A DNA stretch of 64,000 nt from Streptococcus sp. 29892. Its GTDB lineage: Bacteria; Bacillota; Bacilli; Lactobacillales; Streptococcaceae. The DNA is taken from assembly GCF_032594935.1 (NCBI RefSeq), contig NZ_CP118734.1, positions 1,206,001 through 1,270,000 on the forward strand. Reading direction: 5' to 3'. A model generated the notes under the pieces. It ran no database searches, was not told the origin of the DNA, and saw only the letters and a list, made by a program, of their open reading frames with translations. Below, piece by piece: positions 7,549 through 17,722 of this stretch (position 1 is the stretch's first letter; every line of letters starts with the position of its first letter). The position numbers and the translations under genes were made by a program.

Positions 7549-9054
7549 TTATTTTACAGTGCGGATACGCATAGTGTTTGTTGAACCAGCAACACCTACT
7601 GGAACACCTGCAACGATAACAATATCATCGCCTGCTTCAACCAAACCTTGCTCTTTAGCAACACGCTCAGCCAAGTCAAACATATCATCAGTTGAAGCTG
7701 GTTTTTCAGTCACAACTGGAATGACACCCCAGTTCAACATCATTGATTTTTGAACTTTTTCAGTGAAGGTTACAGCCAAGATGTCTGAATCTGGACGGTA
7801 TTTAGAGATAGCACGTGCTGAATAACCAGTTTCAGTAACAGTAACAATCAACTTGATGTTCATTGAATGGCAAGCATCCTTAACAGCTGATGCAACAACC
7901 TCTGTCTTAGAAGCACGATTGAAGTTATCTGAATTCAAACGACCGTATTCGTTCAAAAGAGTTTGTGCATTCTTAGCGATTGCTGCCATTGTACGAACAG
8001 ACTCAACTGGGTATTTACCGTTTGCAGACTCACCAGAAAGCATTGTAGCATCAGTACCGTCGATAACAGCGTTAAATACGTCTGAAACTTCTGAACGAGT
8101 TGCACGTGGTTTTTCAGTCATTGTTTCCAACATGTTTGTCGCTGTGATCACTGCTTTACCAGCTGCATTCACTTTCGTGATAATCATTTTTTGGTAAACT
8201 GGAACCATTTCAAATGGAACTTCGATACCCATGTCACCACGAGCAATCATGATACCATCTGAAGCTTCAATGATTTCATCAATGTTGTCGATACCTTGTT
8301 GGTTTTCGATTTTTGAGAAGAGTTGAACGTGCTCATTACCTGTTTCTTTAAGGATGTTACGCACTTCTTCTACGTCTTTTGCAGAACGAACGAATGAAAT
8401 AGCGATAAAGTTCAAACCTTGCTCCAAACCGAAGCGGATGTCTGCGTTATCACGATCTGCAAGCGCTGGGAAAGGAATTTTAGTGTAAGGAATGTTTACA
8501 CCTTTTTGTTTAGCAATAACGCCGTCGTTTTCAACAACTACTACAAATTCACGTTTTTCAGCATCTTTTTCAACAACAGTCAAGCCAAGCTTACCATCGT
8601 CAACAAGAACTTGTTTACCAACTTCAACATCATCAAAGACATCCAAGCCACCAGCAACGTTCAAAGCGATGACTTCACGAGTTGACTTGATACCTTGCTT
8701 AGTTGCAACACGGATTTTCTCACCAGTTGTGTAAGCAAACTCTTTAGCTTCACCTTCAAACAATTCTGTACGGATTTCTGGACCTTTTGTATCCAACAAG
8801 AAACCAACTTTTTTACCAGCGATTTCTTCTGCACGACGTACAGTCGCCATACGATCACCTTGCTCTTGGTGGTCACCATGTGAGAAGTTGAAACGGAATA
8901 CGTTAGCACCTTCAGTAATCAATTGGGCAATATTTTTTGCTGAAGCTTCAACATCTAGTTTTTCACCCCAGTAACCATCTTCACCGAATTTTTTACCGCC
9001 ACGGATTTCTACCGCAGGACCAAGGGTTGCAACGATTTTTACACGTTTATTCAT
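7549..9054 (-). CDS. pyk: pyruvate kinase
   Basis: This enzyme converts phosphoenolpyruvate and ADP to pyruvate and ATP, the last step of glycolysis. It has 501 residues, as usual in streptococci. The start MNKRVKIVATLGPAV is typical. The active-site segment AISFVRSAKDVEEV is followed by SKIENQQGIDN and IMIARGDMGIEVP (Mg and PEP ligands), and MLETMTEKPRATRSEVSDV matches the substrate loop region. It lies 63 bp downstream of pfkA in the same direction, so the two glycolytic genes are probably co-transcribed. Confidence 0.97.
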   Translation of the reverse strand: MNKRVKIVATLGPAVEIRGGKKFGEDGYWGEKLDVEASAKNIAQLITEGANVFRFNFSHGDHQEQGDRMATVRRAEEIAGKKVGFLLDTKGPEIRTELFEGEAKEFAYTTGEKIRVATKQGIKSTREVIALNVAGGLDVFDDVEVGKQVLVDDGKLGLTVVEKDAEKREFVVVVENDGVIAKQKGVNIPYTKIPFPALADRDNADIRFGLEQGLNFIAISFVRSAKDVEEVRNILKETGNEHVQLFSKIENQQGIDNIDEIIEASDGIMIARGDMGIEVPFEMVPVYQKMIITKVNAAGKAVITATNMLETMTEKPRATRSEVSDVFNAVIDGTDATMLSGESANGKYPVESVRTMAAIAKNAQTLLNEYGRLNSDNFNRASKTEVVASAVKDACHSMNIKLIVTVTETGYSARAISKYRPDSDILAVTFTEKVQKSMMLNWGVIPVVTEKPASTDDMFDLAERVAKEQGLVEAGDDIVIVAGVPVGVAGSTNTMRIRTVK

Positions 9055-9117
9055 CTAACAAAAACTCCTTTTAAATATACTGGTCTTATGACCCTAGTTA
9101 ACAAATGTATTCAGAAA

Positions 9118-10149
<1,032 letters not shown>

Positions 10150-10210
10150 TCAATTTAACTGCCTTATTATAACACACTTAGGCAGAACTTGCTTGACTTT
10201 TTGCCATTTT

Positions 10211-13200
10211 TTAACGAAAAACCGTTTTCATGACAAATTCTCTCAACTCTTCCTCTAATTGAGGCGTTTTCATAACCTTATAATGCTCCGCTTGAATAGT
10301 CTGATTGGTATCTTGATAGTGGAGAATGACCGGAATACTTCCCTTATATTTTTCCAAAATCCGAGCAACTGCATGGTCATGCTCCCTGTTTTCCAACAAA
10401 ATCCAAAATTTTTCCAGACTGACTGGCTCCATTTGTTCTAAAACCAGTTGCATTTGTCCATCTCGCTCCTGTACCCTTCCTGTCATGTAGGCAATTGTCC
10501 CTTCTCTCAGGTCTTGAGAAAATTGACGATAACTTTCTGGAAAGAGCGTCACATCCAGCTTTCTCTTGGTATCGGTTACCTGAAGAAAGGCCATCTGTTC
10601 ACCCGTTTTCTTAGTCCGAATCAAGCGGATGGATTGAATTTGTACTAGGATGGTCACCCGACTAGCAGCCACCAAATCAGTTAGGTCTGTAAGAGCTCGC
10701 TTGGACTCACGGCAGATGTTGACCAAGGGATGTGGACTAATACCAACTCCCAACAAGCCCTGTTCCAATTCGAATTTTTCAGCCTCACTAAAATCCTCTG
10801 CCTCCGTCCAGCTATAATTTTCCTCCGCAAAAAAGGTCCCAAATGCCTCAGCAAAGACAAAGAGATTGTCTAGGTTTTCTAGAATTTTCTTTCTATTGCT
10901 TTCAAACTCATCAAACAAACCGATTTGAATAAGAGGGAGCAAGAGTTCTTTCTTCTTATAATTGTCAGGAAGTTTCAAGACAAAATCTTCCACAGACTTG
11001 TATGGCCGTTGATCCAGTATCCAGAGGGCAAAATCCTTAGGCAGACCTTTCAAGGTTTTCAAGCCCAGAAAAATCTGATCCTTGTCAAACTTATCATAGT
11101 AGGGTACGGTATTGATAGATAACTTGGCAACTTTAAAGTCAAATTGCAAGGCATCCTCGATGTAAGCACTGCTTGAATGATTGAGCATGACGTCAAAGAA
11201 GACATCTGGATAATGGCTCTTAAAGTAGGCCATCTGAAAGGCTAGGGCCGAATAGGCATAGGCATGACTGCGGTTGAAACCGTAACCTGCAAACTTGGCC
11301 ATCATGGCAAAAATTTCTCGGGCTTTTCCTTCCTCATGCCCCCGCTCACGCGCACCTGCCAGAAACTCGTTTTCCATGGCCTGCATTTCTTGGACATTTT
11401 TCTTGGACATGGCCCTACGAAGCAAGTCGGCTTTCCCCAATGTAAAACCTGCATAGACCTGAGCTATCTGCATAACCTGCTCCTGATAGAGCATGATGCC
11501 GTAGGTCCCTTCCAAAATCGGTGCAATGGATAGATCCAGCAGGTCAATTCTTTCCTGCCCATGTTTGCGTTTGACAAAATTATCCGAGTAATCACTGGCA
11601 CCAGGTCGGTTCAAACTGGTAGTGGCTACCACATCCTCAAATCGCTCTGGGCGAACCCGTTGTAACAGGCTAATGGCACCCGGTTGTTCAAACTGGAAAA
11701 TCCCCTTGGTCTTTCCCGCTGCAAAGAGTTCCAAGGTTTTTCTATCTTCTAAATCAATCTGGGCAATGTCAATTTCTTTCTGGTAGCGTTCTCGAACCCC
11801 TTCTGCCATTTTTTGTACAAAGGTCAGATTTCGCAGACCAAGAAAGTCCATCTTGAGCAAGCCATTGGCCTCTACTGCATGGGCGTCATACTGGGTCACC
11901 AGCATATCATCCCCTATTTTCAAGGGAATGGTATTTGTCAATTCCTCGTCACTCATGACCACACCGGCTGCGTGAATGGAAGTCTGACGGGGTTGGCCCT
12001 CGATTTGCTGAGCAATGGCAAAGGCTTTTTGGTACTCGACTTTACTGTTGATAATCTGCCGGAAGGCTGCGTTACGTTGATATGCTGATGAAAGATTATC
12101 CTTAAATGAGATTTTCTTGGTAATATTGGTCAACTCATACTCAGGAGTTCCAAAGCGTTTGAAAACATCGCGAATGGCCTGCTTAGCACCAAAGGTTGAA
12201 TAGGTCACGATCTGGGCAGCGTGAGTCCTACCATAGCGATCCCGTACATAACGAATAAAGTCAGGGCGATGAATATCTGGAATATCGATATCAATATCCG
12301 GCATGCTATAGCGTTCATTATTTAAAAAGCGTTCAAAGAGCAGCTGGTGTTTAACGGGGTCAATACCTGTAATATTCAAGGAATAGGCAACCAAGCTCCC
12401 CACCGCAGAACCACGTCCCATCCCCATATAGTAGCCTTGACTACGTCCAAAGCGGAGCAGGTCCCAGACAATCAAAAAATAATCATCAAAGCCCATCTCG
12501 TGAATAATGGACAACTCTCTTTCCAGGCGTTCCTGATAGACAGCCCCCGTCAATCCTTTTTCTTCCAAGCCCTGATAGGCTTTCTCCTGCAATTCTTCCA
12601 CCGCAGGTCGTTCACGGTTGAAACGAGGTAACTTCAAGTCAGTGTTTAATTGGTAGGAAATACCTGCTACCAAATCACGCAGATTGTCTAGCGCCTGAGG
12701 AAAGCGACTGGAAAATAGACTGGTTAAACTATCCGCAGATAAAAGAATTTGTCGCTTGTCTATATCCGCCACTTGATTGAGTGGCACATTATCCCGAATG
12801 GCATGAAGAAACTGCAAGCTCTCCAACTGTTCCTCTTCAAAGAAACGAACGGTATGCATAGGAAAAATCGGGCCATGAAAATCTTGAACAGGTGTATCCC
12901 TTGTCACTCCGACATAATAATCCAGCCCAATATCCAGCTCTTCAATCCCTGAAAAGTAGGGAATGATGATAGCGATATCCACTAAATACTGGCGAATATC
13001 TTCAAAGTTATCCTGTCCAGTCATTTTTGCAGTCGATATTTTCAAGAGATTTCGATAGCCCTTGGTGGTCAAGGCAATCAACTGAGTTGTCACTTCTCGC
13101 TCCTGCCCCTCCAACTGCCAGTCCAATTCACAACCGATGATTGGCTGTATTCCTGCCTTCTGACAAGTTTCCATAAAACTGTAAGCCGCATATAGACTAT

Positions 13201-13321
13201 TCTTATCCATCATCCCCAAGGCTTGGTAGCCCAGCGACTTGGCTCTACTTACATATTCTTCAATGGTCACCATGCTATCCATAAAGGTATAGACGGTTTT
13301 TGTATCTAGTTGTGCCAGCAT
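10211..13321 (-). CDS. dnaE: DNA polymerase III subunit alpha (DnaE)
   Basis: This is the lagging-strand/primer-extending replicative polymerase of Firmicutes, distinct from PolC. It has 1036 residues. An N-terminal PHP domain covers about residues 1-200. The polymerase palm carries the metal ligands in MPDIDIDIPD (about residue 345), with GRGSAVGSLVAY just before. YQEQVMQIA and GYGFNRSHAYAYS mark the finger region. A tandem helix-hairpin-helix region (LKGLPKDFALWILDQ) and an OB fold (VTILVQIQSIRLIRTKKTGEQM) complete it. The length matches the short Gram-positive DnaE. It is upstream of pfkA-pyk as in other streptococci. Confidence 0.97.
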   Translation of the reverse strand: MLAQLDTKTVYTFMDSMVTIEEYVSRAKSLGYQALGMMDKNSLYAAYSFMETCQKAGIQPIIGCELDWQLEGQEREVTTQLIALTTKGYRNLLKISTAKMTGQDNFEDIRQYLVDIAIIIPYFSGIEELDIGLDYYVGVTRDTPVQDFHGPIFPMHTVRFFEEEQLESLQFLHAIRDNVPLNQVADIDKRQILLSADSLTSLFSSRFPQALDNLRDLVAGISYQLNTDLKLPRFNRERPAVEELQEKAYQGLEEKGLTGAVYQERLERELSIIHEMGFDDYFLIVWDLLRFGRSQGYYMGMGRGSAVGSLVAYSLNITGIDPVKHQLLFERFLNNERYSMPDIDIDIPDIHRPDFIRYVRDRYGRTHAAQIVTYSTFGAKQAIRDVFKRFGTPEYELTNITKKISFKDNLSSAYQRNAAFRQIINSKVEYQKAFAIAQQIEGQPRQTSIHAAGVVMSDEELTNTIPLKIGDDMLVTQYDAHAVEANGLLKMDFLGLRNLTFVQKMAEGVRERYQKEIDIAQIDLEDRKTLELFAAGKTKGIFQFEQPGAISLLQRVRPERFEDVVATTSLNRPGASDYSDNFVKRKHGQERIDLLDLSIAPILEGTYGIMLYQEQVMQIAQVYAGFTLGKADLLRRAMSKKNVQEMQAMENEFLAGARERGHEEGKAREIFAMMAKFAGYGFNRSHAYAYSALAFQMAYFKSHYPDVFFDVMLNHSSSAYIEDALQFDFKVAKLSINTVPYYDKFDKDQIFLGLKTLKGLPKDFALWILDQRPYKSVEDFVLKLPDNYKKKELLLPLIQIGLFDEFESNRKKILENLDNLFVFAEAFGTFFAEENYSWTEAEDFSEAEKFELEQGLLGVGISPHPLVNICRESKRALTDLTDLVAASRVTILVQIQSIRLIRTKKTGEQMAFLQVTDTKRKLDVTLFPESYRQFSQDLREGTIAYMTGRVQERDGQMQLVLEQMEPVSLEKFWILLENREHDHAVARILEKYKGSIPVILHYQDTNQTIQAEHYKVMKTPQLEEELREFVMKTVFR

Positions 13322-13474
13322 GGTCTTCTCCTTTTTATTTCTTCTATTATACCAAATATTCTAGGAAAATTTTTTCAAGAAATGCAATCAAAAGACTTGC
13401 AATTTATCATGTTTTATTGTATTATTTTGTTAGAACATAGGTATTGGCGAAAAATGCCTAGAAAGGAAAGAATA

Positions 13475-13849
13475 ATGGCTTGGAAATTTGACAACAATAT
13501 GCCCATATATATTCAAATCAGTAATACTATAAAATTACAGATTGTGACCAATCAATTGAAATCGGGAGATAAATTGCCAACCGTGCGTGACTTGGCTGAA
13601 ATAGCTGGCGTCAATCCAAACACGGTGCAACGGGCCCTGTCTGATTTGGAAACGGAAGGATTTGTTTACTCGGTTCGTACAACAGGACGTTTCGTCACAG
13701 ACAATCAAGAATTGATTTCACAGACCCGCCTGCATTTGGCACAGAAAGAACTTGAAAACTTTGTGACCAATATGCTGGACTTGGGCTTCAATCAAGATGA
13801 ATTAACCCACCAGTTAGATGATTATTTGAAAGGAGTGTCTTATGAATAA
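13475..13849 (+). CDS. GntR-family (YtrA-type) transcriptional regulator
   Basis: This is a 124-residue regulator with an N-terminal winged helix: PIYIQISNTIKLQIVTNQLKSGDKLP, PTVRDLAEIAGVNPNTVQRAL and GFVYSVRTTGRFV. The C-terminal dimerisation tail is short, as in the YtrA subfamily that controls adjacent ABC exporters. The frame is open further upstream, but the ATG at 13475 follows AGAAAGGAAAG and begins MAWKFDNN, the usual start. Its last 8 bp overlap the ABC ATPase gene, indicating translational coupling. It probably represses this three-gene unit. Confidence 0.9.
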   Translation: MAWKFDNNMPIYIQISNTIKLQIVTNQLKSGDKLPTVRDLAEIAGVNPNTVQRALSDLETEGFVYSVRTTGRFVTDNQELISQTRLHLAQKELENFVTNMLDLGFNQDELTHQLDDYLKGVSYE

Positions 13850-14549
13850 CGCATATACCCTGGTCGAATTACAACAGGTTTCAAAATCCTATGGCGGTGC
13901 TGTAGCTCTCAATAATGTTAACTTGAAATTGACTGCTGGTAAGATTATTGGACTTTTGGGACCAAATGGTTCTGGTAAGACGACGTTAATCAAACTCATC
14001 AATGGACTATTGCAACCTGAGTATGGTCAAGTCCTTATCAACGGTCGCACTCCATCACCTGAAACCAAGGCAATCGTATCCTATTTGCCAGATACGACCT
14101 ATCTTGATGAAAGCATGAAGGTTTCTGATGCTATCACCTTCTTTACAGATTTCTATGCAGACTTTGACAAGGAACGTGCCCTCCATCTCTTGCAAGACTT
14201 GGGAATTGACTTGAACAGCCGTATGAAACACCTGTCAAAAGGGAACAAGGAAAAGGTTCAGCTGATCTTGGTAATGAGCCGTCAGGCACAACTCTATGTC
14301 TTAGATGAGCCAATTGGTGGTGTTGACCCTGCTGCTCGTGATTATATTTTAAAAACCATCGTCAACAACTATTCGCCTACTGCCTCTGTTATCATCTCCA
14401 CGCATTTGATTTCAGATGTTGAACAAATTCTGGACGAAGTAATTTTCCTTCAATATGGTAGCGTTATTCGCCATGAAAACGTGGATGACCTTCGTATTGA
14501 AAGTGGCGAGTCCATTGACGAACTCTTCCGCCAAGACTTTAAGGCTTAG
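13842..14549 (+). CDS. ABC transporter ATP-binding protein
   Basis: This is a 235-residue ATPase. Walker A is GPNGSGKT (residues 40-47), the signature is LSKGNKEKVQL, and Walker B is LYVLDEP, followed by a conserved H-loop in STHLIS. It resembles YtrB/EcsA-type exporters of antibiotics or peptides. It lies between the GntR regulator (8-bp overlap) and its permease (16-bp gap), so the three form one operon. The substrate is unknown. Confidence 0.93.
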   Translation: MNNAYTLVELQQVSKSYGGAVALNNVNLKLTAGKIIGLLGPNGSGKTTLIKLINGLLQPEYGQVLINGRTPSPETKAIVSYLPDTTYLDESMKVSDAITFFTDFYADFDKERALHLLQDLGIDLNSRMKHLSKGNKEKVQLILVMSRQAQLYVLDEPIGGVDPAARDYILKTIVNNYSPTASVIISTHLISDVEQILDEVIFLQYGSVIRHENVDDLRIESGESIDELFRQDFKA

Positions 14550-14565
14550 TTAGAAGGAGATTGCT

Positions 14566-15348
14566 ATGTTTAAGAAATTAGTCAAATATGAATTTCAATC
14601 CGTTGGAAAATGGTATTTAGGAATTTATGCTGGGGCTTTAACCCTATCTGCCATCCTTGGATTCTGGTTACAAGCTTTGAACCTACGAACACAAGCTGGA
14701 ACCACTGAACCTGGAGGTGCTGAAATGGTCCTTTTCGGTACATTCTCAATGACCTTCGGTATCTTAATTGCAGCACTTGGTTTATCCACCTTTTTCATGG
14801 TCATCAATCGTTTTAGAAAAAATGTCTATGGCCGTCAGGGCTATTTGACCATGACCTTGCCTGTCTCCAGCCACCATATTATTTTAAGTAAACTCTTGGC
14901 ATCTTTAGTTTGGTACTTTTTAGCAGGAGTTACCATTATTCTTTCTATCGGGATTGTTTTAGCGGTGCTCATGCTCGGAACTGAGGAAATCATGATTCCT
15001 GAATTGCATACTGTTGTACAAGCATTAGACTGGTCTGTGATTTTTGCTCATTTATTTTATTCACTTATCGAGTCAACAATGGGAATCTTGCTCATCTACT
15101 TCTCCATCTCTGTCGGTCAACTGTTTAAAGACCACCGACTACTGTTTGCCATTTTAACCTATATCGGCATTTCAATTGTAGTTGGTGTGTTTGGAACTCT
15201 CGTTTTTACCAACAACCTTGAGAACCTTTATAATGCAGCACAACCATTATACCCAAGTCCTATCTTAGCCTTGATCAATATTATTCTGGCCTTTGCCTAC
15301 TATTTTGGTACACACTATATCATGACTAAGAAATTGAATTTGCAATAA
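14566..15348 (+). CDS. ABC transporter permease
   Basis: This is a 260-residue membrane protein with about six hydrophobic segments, for example LGIYAGALTLSAILGFWL, MTFGILIAALGLSTFFMVI, FLAGVTIILSIGIVLAVLML and FAILTYIGISIVVGVFGTLVF. It is the membrane partner of the preceding ATPase. AAGGAG precedes the ATG. It ends just before a strong bidirectional terminator. Confidence 0.88.
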   Translation: MFKKLVKYEFQSVGKWYLGIYAGALTLSAILGFWLQALNLRTQAGTTEPGGAEMVLFGTFSMTFGILIAALGLSTFFMVINRFRKNVYGRQGYLTMTLPVSSHHIILSKLLASLVWYFLAGVTIILSIGIVLAVLMLGTEEIMIPELHTVVQALDWSVIFAHLFYSLIESTMGILLIYFSISVGQLFKDHRLLFAILTYIGISIVVGVFGTLVFTNNLENLYNAAQPLYPSPILALINIILAFAYYFGTHYIMTKKLNLQ

Positions 15349-15349
15349 G

Positions 15350-15397
15350 AAAAAGCTCTTTGCCTGTCGTTCTGACATGGCCTAGAGCTTTCTTTTT
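15350..15397. terminator. bidirectional terminator between the ABC operon and add
   Basis: AAAAAGCTCT pairs with AGAGCTTT, with an inner GCC/GGC pair. Poly-A and poly-T flanks serve both converging transcripts. Confidence 0.8.
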
Positions 15398-16403
15398 ACA
15401 AATTATACTTTTGAGCTAGGACATCAAGTAAGTTTGCCTTTTCTTCCTCACTGGCAAAGCTTGCTTGGATAGCATTTCTATTGAATTGATAAAATTCGTC
15501 CTTGGTCGTTCCAAAATACTCTACAAATAGCTGATATTCTTTATTTAGGTTTGTATTGGAAACCGTTCGATTATCAGTATTGATGGTAATATTTGCTCCC
15601 GCTTGAACCAGCTGTTCATAGGGGAAGTCTGCTAGAGTTTGAGCTGCTCCGGTCTGGAGATTTGAAGTCAGGCACATCTCAAGCGTTGCTCCGCTATTGA
15701 CAAAAGCCTGAATAACCTCAGTTTGACCACTAAGAGCCGTTCCGTGTCCAATCCGCTTGATACCCAAGGCCAGAGCTTGGGCTACATTGGTCACGCAACC
15801 ACACTCACCAGCATGGAAGGTCATGGGGTAGCCTAGAGATTGTGTGTAGTCAATCAACTCAGCCAACTCTTGAGTTGGGTAGTCTGCTTCATTTCCAGCA
15901 AAATCAAAGCCAACCAATCCTTTCGGTGCCAAATCAGCAATAACCGAAAAGATTTCTCTGGTCTGACTTGGATCAGTTTGTTTCAGGCCACAGACCAAGA
16001 GCTTGGCAACTATACCAAAATCATTCTGAGCCTTTTCCATCCCACGCAAGACTGCATTCACAGCTTCCAGGATAGTCAAACCCTTGTCAGTCGATAATTC
16101 TGGTGCAAAACGTAGCTCAATATAAATAACCCCATCCTCTGCTGCTTGACGTAACACATCGTAGGTAGCTAATTCTAATGCTTCTACGGTTTGTAAAAGC
16201 GGACGGATAAAGTCAAAGGTTTTCAAATAGGTCATCAAGCTATCAACCTTGCCCTCTATACTGACCAATTTTCTGAGTTCCTCATCCTTGTCTGGAATGG
16301 AAATTTCTGCCAGTTGGGAAAGTTGTCGGATTACCGATAAAGATAGGGAACCATCCAAATGGCAATGTAATTCTGTCTTGGATAATTCTTGTACATTCAA
16401 CAT
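15396..16403 (-). CDS. add: adenosine deaminase
   Basis: This enzyme deaminates adenosine to inosine, feeding nucleoside salvage (PunA and DeoD are in the same window). It has 335 residues. The zinc ligands are in HCHLDGS (residues 13-19), HAGE contributes His and the catalytic Glu, and GHGTAL and NTDN carry the remaining His and Asp. The frame extends 29 codons upstream, but the ATG at 16403 has GAGGAAGTGTTG in front and gives the family start MLNVQELSKTELHCH. Confidence 0.95.
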   Translation of the reverse strand: MLNVQELSKTELHCHLDGSLSLSVIRQLSQLAEISIPDKDEELRKLVSIEGKVDSLMTYLKTFDFIRPLLQTVEALELATYDVLRQAAEDGVIYIELRFAPELSTDKGLTILEAVNAVLRGMEKAQNDFGIVAKLLVCGLKQTDPSQTREIFSVIADLAPKGLVGFDFAGNEADYPTQELAELIDYTQSLGYPMTFHAGECGCVTNVAQALALGIKRIGHGTALSGQTEVIQAFVNSGATLEMCLTSNLQTGAAQTLADFPYEQLVQAGANITINTDNRTVSNTNLNKEYQLFVEYFGTTKDEFYQFNRNAIQASFASEEEKANLLDVLAQKYNL

Positions 16404-16518
16404 CAACACTTCCTCTTTCGTAAGTATATTGTTAACTATCATATCACATTTTTGACAAATTACAAGACAATTTCTACAAAAAATGAACATTATACTTATT
16501 AGATAATTTCAAGTGCAA

Positions 16519-16548
16519 GAAAAAAAGAACGATTTCCATCGTTCTTGC
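16519..16548 (-). terminator. tRNA-Ser/tmRNA terminator
   Basis: AAGAACGAT pairs with ATCGTTCTT around a short loop and is followed by a U-run in the leftward direction, directly behind tRNA-Ser. Confidence 0.85.
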
Positions 16549-16552
16549 CATA

Positions 16553-16640
16553 CGGAAGACATGGGATTCGAACCCACGCACGCTGTTACACGCCTACCGC
16601 GTTTCCAACACGGCCTCTTGAGCCTCTTGAGTAATCTTCC
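16553..16640 (-). tRNA. tRNA-Ser(GGA)
   Basis: This 88-nt class II tRNA has acceptor arms GGAAGAT / GTCTTCC, a D-loop, an anticodon stem-loop with GTTGGAAAC (anticodon GGA), a long variable arm (GTAGGCGTGTAACAGCGTGC) and a T-loop GGTTCGAATCC. The long variable arm and anticodon identify serine. No CCA is encoded after the discriminator G. It lies 5 bp downstream of the tmRNA gene. Confidence 0.93.
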
Positions 16641-16645
16641 ATATA

Positions 16646-16990
16646 TGGAGCTGGTGGGAGTCGAACCCACGTCCAAACACCTGCTAACTTATTCGTCTAC
16701 AACCATAGGTTATGTCTTGCTTTAACTTGGGCTCGATACATAACTCAAATCCAGACCAAGCGAGTTAGTATATCTCTTTTGGGACAGCCTAACTCAGCCC
16801 CAACGTAGCTTGTTATTTTAAGACCAATCAGCAAACACAAGCAATTCGCGACTGGTCACGCAGGCAGGTTATTAAGCTGCTAATGCGTAAGTGTTTGTAT
16901 TTTTTGCAGTTATATTTAACTGGCATTTTTACATCTGCCGATGGGTTGCAGAACAAGCCTCATAATGCCTGTCGAATCCGTAACAACCCC
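16646..16990 (-). ncRNA. ssrA: transfer-messenger RNA (tmRNA)
   Basis: This 345-nt RNA rescues stalled ribosomes by trans-translation with SmpB. The 5' end GGGGTTGTTACGGATTCGAC and the 3' end GGTTCGACTCCCACCAGCTCCA form the alanine tRNA-like domain with encoded CCA. The tag reading frame at 16872-16907 encodes AKNTNTYALAA and a stop, the streptococcal degradation tag. The promoter on the minus strand is TTGCTA (17034-17039), 17 bp, TATAAT (17011-17016). Confidence 0.97.
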
Positions 16991-17010
16991 TTAGGTTTGA
17001 TACGAGAATT

Positions 17011-17039
17011 ATTATAGCAGATTTTTTCATAAATAGCAA
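17011..17039 (-). promoter_or_regulatory. ssrA promoter
   Basis: A -35 TTGCTA and an extended -10 TGCTATAAT are spaced 17 bp, ending about 20 bp before the tmRNA 5' end. Confidence 0.75.
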
Positions 17040-17089
17040 AGCTATTTTTTACAATTTTAAAATTTTTTGAAATATGGTACAATGTTATT

Positions 17090-17683
17090 ATGTATAAATT
17101 TTGGCAAAAAACGATCCAAGTATTAAGTGTTGTTACACTTATCGGGACATTTGTTTTTCTTTTTTGGTTATATAAAATTGGTATTTTAAACGATCAGAAT
17201 GTCTTGTCCGATTGGATTAAACATCAAGGTGCCTTTGGTAGCTTGTTTTTCCTAATCCTACAAATTATTCAAGTTATTTTCCCAATCATACCAGGCGGGG
17301 TCACTACCGTCGTTGGATTTCTTGTTTTCAATTTCTGGTGGGGATTTTTCTTAAATTATGTTGGCATATCCGTCGGTAGTATTATTCTCTTCTGGTTGGC
17401 TCGTCGTTATGGAAAAAAATTCTGTTTACTGTTTATGAGTGAAGAAACTTTTTTCAAATATGAGAGTAAAATAGATAATAAACGTGGTTATGAAATTTTC
17501 TTCATTCTATGTATGCTCTCACCCATTTCACCTGCTGATATTGTTGTCATGATTTCAGGCTTAACCAGTATGAGCTATCGAAAATTTATCACTATTACAC
17601 TTCTCTGTCGTCCATTTTCCATTGTTGCCTACAGCTTCTTTTGGATTTATGGAAGCCAATTTTTGCAACAAATCCTTAAATAA
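17090..17683 (+). CDS. TVP38/TMEM64 (DedA-like) membrane protein
   Basis: This is a 197-residue polytopic protein. The family core is visible as FPIIPGGVTTVVGFLVFNFWWGFFLNYVG, with GSIILFWLARRYG after it, and a C-terminal half with LSPISPADIVVMISGLTSMSYRKF. This resembles the VTT domain implicated in lipid scrambling or membrane homeostasis. It is a single-gene unit. TACAAT (17078-17083) ends 6 nt before the ATG and there is no Shine-Dalgarno sequence, so the mRNA is probably leaderless. Confidence 0.9.
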   Translation: MYKFWQKTIQVLSVVTLIGTFVFLFWLYKIGILNDQNVLSDWIKHQGAFGSLFFLILQIIQVIFPIIPGGVTTVVGFLVFNFWWGFFLNYVGISVGSIILFWLARRYGKKFCLLFMSEETFFKYESKIDNKRGYEIFFILCMLSPISPADIVVMISGLTSMSYRKFITITLLCRPFSIVAYSFFWIYGSQFLQQILK

Positions 17684-17688
17684 TAGAC

Positions 17689-17722
17689 GAAATAGCCTTA
17701 TCATCTGACAAGGCTATTTTGT
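17689..17722. terminator. bidirectional terminator between the TVP38 gene and aguB
   Basis: AAATAGCCTT pairs with AAGGCTATTT, with a T-run on the right and an A-rich left flank. Confidence 0.8.

Noticed and set aside
13310..13474. 55-codon upstream extension of the GntR gene
   Set aside because: It overlaps the dnaE start region and is unlike the family; a good ribosome site precedes the ATG at 13475.
16513..16725. 70-codon frame on the plus strand
   Set aside because: It lies across tRNA-Ser and tmRNA on the opposite strand and has no coding features.
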